In this document: positions 40,976-44,908 of the stretch, one piece after another
Numbering within the stretch: the first letter of the stretch is position 1
Layout: each line of letters starts with the position of its first letter
Assembly: GCA_015655015.1 (NCBI GenBank)
Contig: JAATFV010000188.1
Span: forward strand, 1-44,908
DNA: 44,908 nucleotides
Reading direction: 5' to 3'
Source: Chitinophagales bacterium
Lineage (GTDB): Bacteria; Bacteroidota; Bacteroidia; Chitinophagales; Chitinophagaceae
Position numbers and translations under genes: made by a program
The notes under the pieces: model-generated
The model's input: the letters and a program-made list of their open reading frames with translations, nothing else
Database searches by the model: none
What the model was told of the DNA's origin: nothing

Positions 40976-41881
40976 ATGAACGATAAGCCCCAAGCCCTGC
41001 ACTACGAATCTATCATAGAAACATTATCCGAAAATCTAAAAAAAGAAATTGGGCAGTTCAATGTTTTCTATATCAATCATGATAAAGACGATAGGTTCGA
41101 CTGTCAGTCCTACAACAGAAAAGGACTTTATAAGATCAGTCTTTTAAAAGGAGAAACCAAATTGTTCTATGCGGATATGACAATGAAATTTGAACAGTAT
41201 GCCTTACTTTTTTCTAACCCCAATATTCCCTACTCCTGGGAACTTATAGGAAATAATCATACCAGTTTCTTTTGTGTGTTTACCGAAGAATTCATTGACC
41301 ATTTTGGGATGATCAAAACCTATCCGGTATTCAAGCCTGGTAATTATCCGCTGTTTGAATTGCTTGAAGAGCAGTTCAACGCATTTGAAAAAATTTTCTC
41401 AGAGATGCAGCGGGAGATAGTAACTGACTTTTCATATAAATACGATGTGCTGATGACAAAAGTCCTTGATCTTATCCATTCTGCCCTGAGACTTCAACCG
41501 GTTGAGAAGCATTTAAACAAGGATGCCAATAGTGCGCTAAGGATTACATCCCTTTTCACCGAATTGTTAGAAAGACAATTTCCAATTGAATCCACACTTC
41601 AACAGATGGAACTGCGCAGGCCTGCTGAATTTGCAAACTATCTTTCCGTTCATGTGAATCATCTTAACCATTCGCTCAAGGAAATAACGGGTAGAACTAC
41701 CTCACAACTGATTGCAGACAGGATCGTCCGGGAAGCAAGATCTCTGCTTCAGCATACAGAATGGAATATCGCCGAAATAGGCTGGTGCCTGGGCTTTGAG
41801 GAAATATCCAATTTTATTAATTTTTTTAAGCGGATTGAGAAGCTGCCGCCAAAATCCTATAGGAATAGCAAGATGGCATAG
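40976..41881 (+). CDS. AraC-family transcriptional regulator
   Basis: 301 residues. N-terminal cupin-like sensing part (QFNVFYINHDKDDRF, then NPNIPYSWELIGNNHTSFFCVFTEEFI) and C-terminal AraC double HTH (FANYLSVHVNHLNHSLKEITGR and NIAEIGWCLGFEEISNFINFFKR). This region is more AT-rich than the susCD genes, which suggests a different history. The gene is 115 bases upstream of the alcohol dehydrogenase in the same direction, so it probably controls that gene; the inducer is not known. Confidence 0.92.
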   Translation: MNDKPQALHYESIIETLSENLKKEIGQFNVFYINHDKDDRFDCQSYNRKGLYKISLLKGETKLFYADMTMKFEQYALLFSNPNIPYSWELIGNNHTSFFCVFTEEFIDHFGMIKTYPVFKPGNYPLFELLEEQFNAFEKIFSEMQREIVTDFSYKYDVLMTKVLDLIHSALRLQPVEKHLNKDANSALRITSLFTELLERQFPIESTLQQMELRRPAEFANYLSVHVNHLNHSLKEITGRTTSQLIADRIVREARSLLQHTEWNIAEIGWCLGFEEISNFINFFKRIEKLPPKSYRNSKMA

Positions 41882-41951
41882 AATCCTTCACATTCTTTGA
41901 TTTTAATAACTTTTGCTTTGATTCCGCCAATTTAGTAGGGAGCATAAAAGG

Positions 41952-41959
41952 TAATTTTG
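41952..41959 (+). promoter_or_regulatory. -7 box TAATTTTG of alcohol dehydrogenase gene
   Basis: Full TAnnTTTG match 37 bases before the alcohol dehydrogenase ATG. No TTG at the normal spacing, consistent with activator dependence on the AraC protein encoded upstream. Confidence 0.5.
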
Positions 41960-41996
41960 CTTTAAATAAAATAAAAATTTATTTAAAACAAATAGT

Positions 41997-43046
41997 ATGA
42001 TAAAAGCAAAAGGGTATGCGGCACAAAATGCTAACGATACATTAGGTCTCTGGGATTTTGAAAGAAGAGAAGTTGGGCCGCATGATATACAAATTGAGAT
42101 CCTGTATTGCGGCGTTTGCCACTCTGATCTGGCACAGATAAACAATGAATGGTTTCCGGGAATATTCCCAATGGTTCCGGGTCACGAAATTGTCGGTCGC
42201 ATTGTAAAGATGGGCGACCATGTAAAGAAGTTTAAATTGGGCGATCTGGCCGGGGTAGGAACGCTGGTCAACTCTTGCGGTAAATGCGGCCATTGCAAGA
42301 ATGACCTGGAACAGTACTGCGACGAAGGCGTTACGGCAACCTATAACAATGTAGACAAATTCAGAGACGGACTGCCGACTTATGGCGGTTATTCAAATAC
42401 CATAGTAACAGACGAATCATTCACAGTACTTATATCAGAAAAACTTGATCTTGCTGCGGCAGCGCCATTGCTTTGCGCGGGTATTACTACTTATTCCCCA
42501 TTGAAACACTGGAAAGTAGGAAAAGGCCATAAGGTAGCTGTGCTTGGTTTGGGCGGCTTAGGGCACATGGCTGTGAAATTTGCCGTAGCATTAGGAGCAG
42601 AGGTGACGATTTTGAGCACTTCTCCCAAAAAAGAAGCAGATGCCAGGAGGCTGGGAGCACATCATTTTGTGGTAACAAAGGACCCGGAGCAGACGGATAA
42701 AGTAAAGTCATCATTCGATTTTATAGTCGACACGGTAAGTGCCGGGCACGATTTCGACTTCTATCTCTCCCTGTTGAAAGTGGATGGGACACACATTTGT
42801 GTAGGCGTTCCGCCTGAAGGCATACATGTGAACGGAGCCTTCTCCCTATTGGCAGGACGCAAGAGTATTGTAGGCTCTGCTGTGGGAGGTATAGCTGAGA
42901 CGCAGGAAATGCTTGACTTTTGCGCGGAACACAATATCGTGGCCGACATCGAAATCATCGATATAAAGGATATACAAGTTGCTTTTGACAGGATGGGAAA
43001 AGGAGATATCCGCTACCGGTTTGTGATTGATATGTCAACGTTATAA
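41997..43046 (+). CDS. Zinc alcohol dehydrogenase, YahK/CAD type
   Basis: 349 residues. Catalytic zinc ligands: Cys41 and His63-Glu64 (GVCHSDL, VPGHEIVG), and a Cys in helix near 153 (PLLCAGITTYSP). The structural zinc set CGKCGHCKNDLEQYC is complete. Cofactor loop VLGLGGLGHMAVKFA, followed by SPKKEA, indicates NADP(H). The family reduces aldehydes (cinnamaldehyde, benzaldehyde, other short aldehydes) in the cytoplasm. Substrate here is not known; the AraC regulator upstream suggests an inducible detoxification role. Confidence 0.93.
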   Translation: MIKAKGYAAQNANDTLGLWDFERREVGPHDIQIEILYCGVCHSDLAQINNEWFPGIFPMVPGHEIVGRIVKMGDHVKKFKLGDLAGVGTLVNSCGKCGHCKNDLEQYCDEGVTATYNNVDKFRDGLPTYGGYSNTIVTDESFTVLISEKLDLAAAAPLLCAGITTYSPLKHWKVGKGHKVAVLGLGGLGHMAVKFAVALGAEVTILSTSPKKEADARRLGAHHFVVTKDPEQTDKVKSSFDFIVDTVSAGHDFDFYLSLLKVDGTHICVGVPPEGIHVNGAFSLLAGRKSIVGSAVGGIAETQEMLDFCAEHNIVADIEIIDIKDIQVAFDRMGKGDIRYRFVIDMSTL

Positions 43047-43056
43047 ACAGACGGAA

Positions 43057-43165
43057 GTGAAGTGACCCCAAAAGTTTAGACACTTTTTTAAAAATTTAAG
43101 CGGCCTGGGTTCGGTATTGTACCGGACTCAGGCCTTTTAGTTTTTGCATTGTTGGGGAAGGCCTG
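43057..43165 (-). mobile_element. IS3-family relic: transposase C-terminus and end
   Basis: On the minus strand the bases 43096-43165 read NRPSPTMQKLKGLSPVQYRTQAA and stop, which is the C-terminal end of an IS3-family transposase (KGLSPVQYRTQ is characteristic). It continues into a terminal-repeat-like end (TGTCTAAACTTTTGGGGTC, reading outward at 43083-43065). Upstream of the fragment, the frame meets a TAG, so the rest of the element is deleted. No second end was seen in the neighbourhood. Confidence 0.8.
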
Positions 43166-43238
43166 TTTTTAAGCTATATTCCTTATATTAGCAGCTTCAA
43201 ATCCTTACAGGGGCCTCCTTCGGCAGACACAATATTTT

Positions 43239-44090
43239 ATGAAGCAGGTAAGCTACCTAATAAAAAATGCGGAATTGACGATCTTCGATGCGGAGACCGT
43301 AAAAAATACCGTCGTCGAAAATAAGCCGTTCCGATCGGCCTATCTTGCCCTGTTCGTAGTTGAATCCGGCGAAATGAAAATGAGACTGAACCTAAGGGAT
43401 TTTACCTTTGAGAAATCCAGCATGGTATTTATCAGCCCGACCATGATCGGAGAATTAAAAAGTATCAGCCCGGATTGCCAATTGACCGGCTTATCCTTCA
43501 CTCCGGAATTTATGATGAACAGCGGCCTCACTTTTACCAGCAACGAGCTGCTTGATCTTTTTACTGGGAATTATCAGCCTTCCCTTACGCTGAATCCGGA
43601 AGAAGAAAAGAGTGTCGGAAAGTTGCTGAGCTTCATGAAAAATAAGCTGGGGCAGCCAGTCTACGAACACGATGCTCCCGTTATCCAATATGCTTTTCTT
43701 ACCCTTATGTTCGAAGGCGCTTCCATCCACAAGAAAGGGAATTTATTACAGACTAAAGTTAAGATCTCCAGCGGAGAGGACACGACTTTACGTTTTTTAA
43801 AGCTGGTCGGTACTCATTTCAAGCAGGAAAGAAGTGTACAGTTCTATGCAAATGCCATGTATGTCAGTACGCGGCACCTTTCCCATGTTATAAAAGAAGT
43901 GACCGGCAAGACAGCCGGGGAACTGATTGACGAGGCTGTAATTATCGAAGCCAAGGCATTGCTTTCCAACGTATCCTATAATATTTCCCAGGTTGCTGAT
44001 TTGCTGAACTTTAGTAATCCCGCCTTCTTCAGTAAGTTTTTTAAAAAAAGAGTGGGTTTGATCCCCTCAGAGTACCGTTTGCTCCATTAA
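43239..44090 (+). CDS. AraC-family transcriptional regulator
   Basis: 283 residues. The N-terminal half is a cupin-like sensing part (AYLALFVVESGEMKMRLNLRDF), and the C-terminal ~100 residues carry the AraC double HTH (YVSTRHLSHVIKEVTGKTAGELI and ISQVADLLNFSNPAFFSKFFKKR). It sits 250 bases upstream of an RND adaptor gene on the same strand, a typical arrangement in which the regulator controls the pump. The first base after the IS3 relic belongs to its upstream region, so its promoter may have been altered by the element. Confidence 0.92.
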   Translation: MKQVSYLIKNAELTIFDAETVKNTVVENKPFRSAYLALFVVESGEMKMRLNLRDFTFEKSSMVFISPTMIGELKSISPDCQLTGLSFTPEFMMNSGLTFTSNELLDLFTGNYQPSLTLNPEEEKSVGKLLSFMKNKLGQPVYEHDAPVIQYAFLTLMFEGASIHKKGNLLQTKVKISSGEDTTLRFLKLVGTHFKQERSVQFYANAMYVSTRHLSHVIKEVTGKTAGELIDEAVIIEAKALLSNVSYNISQVADLLNFSNPAFFSKFFKKRVGLIPSEYRLLH

Positions 44091-44101
44091 CTTTCAGATC
44101 T

Positions 44102-44151
44102 TTTCCTGCATCAGACCTTTCCCTGCTTCAGACCTGTTGCTGCATCATACT
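44102..44151. repeat. 17-bp degenerate tandem repeat
   Basis: TTTCCTGCATCAGACC (44102), TTTCCCTGCTTCAGACC (44118) and TGTTGCTGCATCATACT (44135), a period of 16-17 bases, just after the AraC stop. The gap 44152-44339 otherwise shows only an imperfect -7 box (TACTTTTTG near 44194) that I do not count. Confidence 0.6.
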
Positions 44152-44339
44152 GTTCCTTCTCCAGGTCTTTTCTTGCTCCAATTGCCTAAATCTTACTTTT
44201 TGACTGGTAAATACTACTTCTGAACCTTTTTAGATGCTTCTTTATGGGTGATTTTTGCTGCACGATTTTATGAAAATCAATATAGCCTGCAAGGAGGCTA
44301 CTGGTTTTTTCTTGCCTGCAACCCAATAATCAATCAAAA

Positions 44340-44908
44340 ATGAGGTCTCAAAAGATGAGTAATTCAGTTATAAGAACTGTATGGTTTTGTATCCCTGTCA
44401 TACTGTTATCCGGATGTGGCAACCCTGAAAAGGCACAGCAGCAGGCGCAGGAAAAACTTACCCTGCCGGTGACAACGATCACGACGGGTAATACGATCAT
44501 TACTAAAGCCTACAGCAGTTCGATAGAAGGAGTGGTGAATGTCGAGATACGGCCGCAGGTATCGGGTTATCTCAACCGGATACTGGTAGATGAAGGCGAA
44601 TATGTAAAGGCCGGTCAGCCTTTATTTCTTATAGATGACAAAGCATACAAAGAACAGCTGAATACCGCTCTGGGATCGCTGCACGCCGCTGAAGCCAATA
44701 TGGAGACGGCTAAGATAAATGTTGATAAGCAGATCCCCCTGGTGAATGCGAACGTAGTATCAGAGATCACCTTACAGACAGCGAAGGCCGTTTACAACGC
44801 CTCAAAAGCAGCAGTGGAGCAGGCCTCGGCCGCAGCGCAAAGCGCACGGATCAACGTCGGGTATTGCACCCTCTCTGCGCCCCTGAGCGGCTACCTGGGA
44901 CGCATCCC
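44340..44908 (+). CDS. RND efflux periplasmic adaptor (partial)
   Basis: The window contains the first 189 codons from the ATG at 44340; the 3' end is cut. A lipoprotein signal with Cys26 (ILLSGCGN) anchors it. The beginning of the barrel-sandwich (lipoyl-like) hybrid domain is visible (VNVEIRPQVSGYLNRILVDEGEYVKAGQPLFLIDDKAY), followed by a helical hairpin region and the return strand NVGYCTLSAPLSGYLGR. This is the membrane-fusion protein of AcrA/MexA type, which links an inner-membrane RND pump to an outer-membrane channel. The pump genes should follow outside the window. Confidence 0.92.
   Translation, partial: MRSQKMSNSVIRTVWFCIPVILLSGCGNPEKAQQQAQEKLTLPVTTITTGNTIITKAYSSSIEGVVNVEIRPQVSGYLNRILVDEGEYVKAGQPLFLIDDKAYKEQLNTALGSLHAAEANMETAKINVDKQIPLVNANVVSEITLQTAKAVYNASKAAVEQASAAAQSARINVGYCTLSAPLSGYLGRI

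Noticed and set aside
44194..44202. Promoter of the RND adaptor (TACTTTTTG)
   Set aside because: It has one T too many for TAnnTTTG and lies about 140 bases from the start, so it is not counted.
1..44908. CRISPR arrays, tRNA or rRNA genes, prophage
   Set aside because: The tandem repeats seen lack unique spacers of regular length, and no clover-leaf, rRNA or phage structural gene was recognised.

Overview
The window looks like a chromosomal segment of a Bacteroidota bacterium, most likely of the Chitinophagaceae or a close relative. This rests on a SusC/SusD pair with a sigma factor and FecR anti-sigma gene, lipoproteins and signal peptides of Bacteroidota type, DUF4199 and DUF4256 proteins, many AraC and Crp-like regulators, and repeated matches to the Bacteroidota promoter (-33 TTG, -7 TAnnTTTG). 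No rRNA, tRNA, CRISPR array or prophage was seen. Placement below phylum level is inference.

Layout. (1) 1-2042, plus: a secreted DUF922-like putative metalloprotease and a membrane PH-domain/SHOCT protein. (2) 11625-2111, minus: a long co-directional run. It starts with a cyclic-nucleotide-domain histidine kinase, a response regulator fused to a thioredoxin-reductase-like flavoprotein, and a UBP-type zinc finger. It continues with a dihydroorotase-like pseudoenzyme, DUF4199, a GT2 and a GT4 glycosyltransferase, a HAD phosphatase and a secreted protein. (3) 11721-15510: a lipoprotein, a divergent outer-membrane protein and a phenylalanine-4-hydroxylase. (4) 15546-23494: small accessory cassettes, each a regulator with an enzyme (Crp, NUDIX, SRPBCC, SGNH hydrolase, AraC/SDR, Crp/MDR reductase, aldehyde dehydrogenase). 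(5) 23600-30416, plus: a complete N-type ATPase operon, atpDCQRBEFAG. (6) 30287-31803, minus: a YdeI protein whose 3' end is replaced by antisense atpG sequence, DUF4256, and an unannotated 49-residue membrane protein with its own promoter and terminator. (7) 40677-31907, minus: sigma factor, FecR, SusC, SusD and a TlpA-like thioredoxin, a nutrient-uptake locus. (8) 40976-44908, plus: AraC/alcohol dehydrogenase, an IS3-family relic, AraC and the start of an RND efflux adaptor (cut by the window end).

How the parts work together. The N-ATPase has the features of the laterally spread family: gene order, no separate delta gene, AtpQ and AtpR, and a b subunit with a delta-like C-terminus. Its c subunit carries two membrane carboxylates (Glu30 and Glu63) plus Ser64, Thr65 and Tyr68. 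The truncated ydeI next to atpG looks like an integration scar. The kinase / REC-flavoprotein / UBP trio is tightly spaced and forms a candidate redox-signalling module; the flavoprotein has lost every expected redox cysteine pair. These two loci are the strongest candidates for unusual biology in the window.
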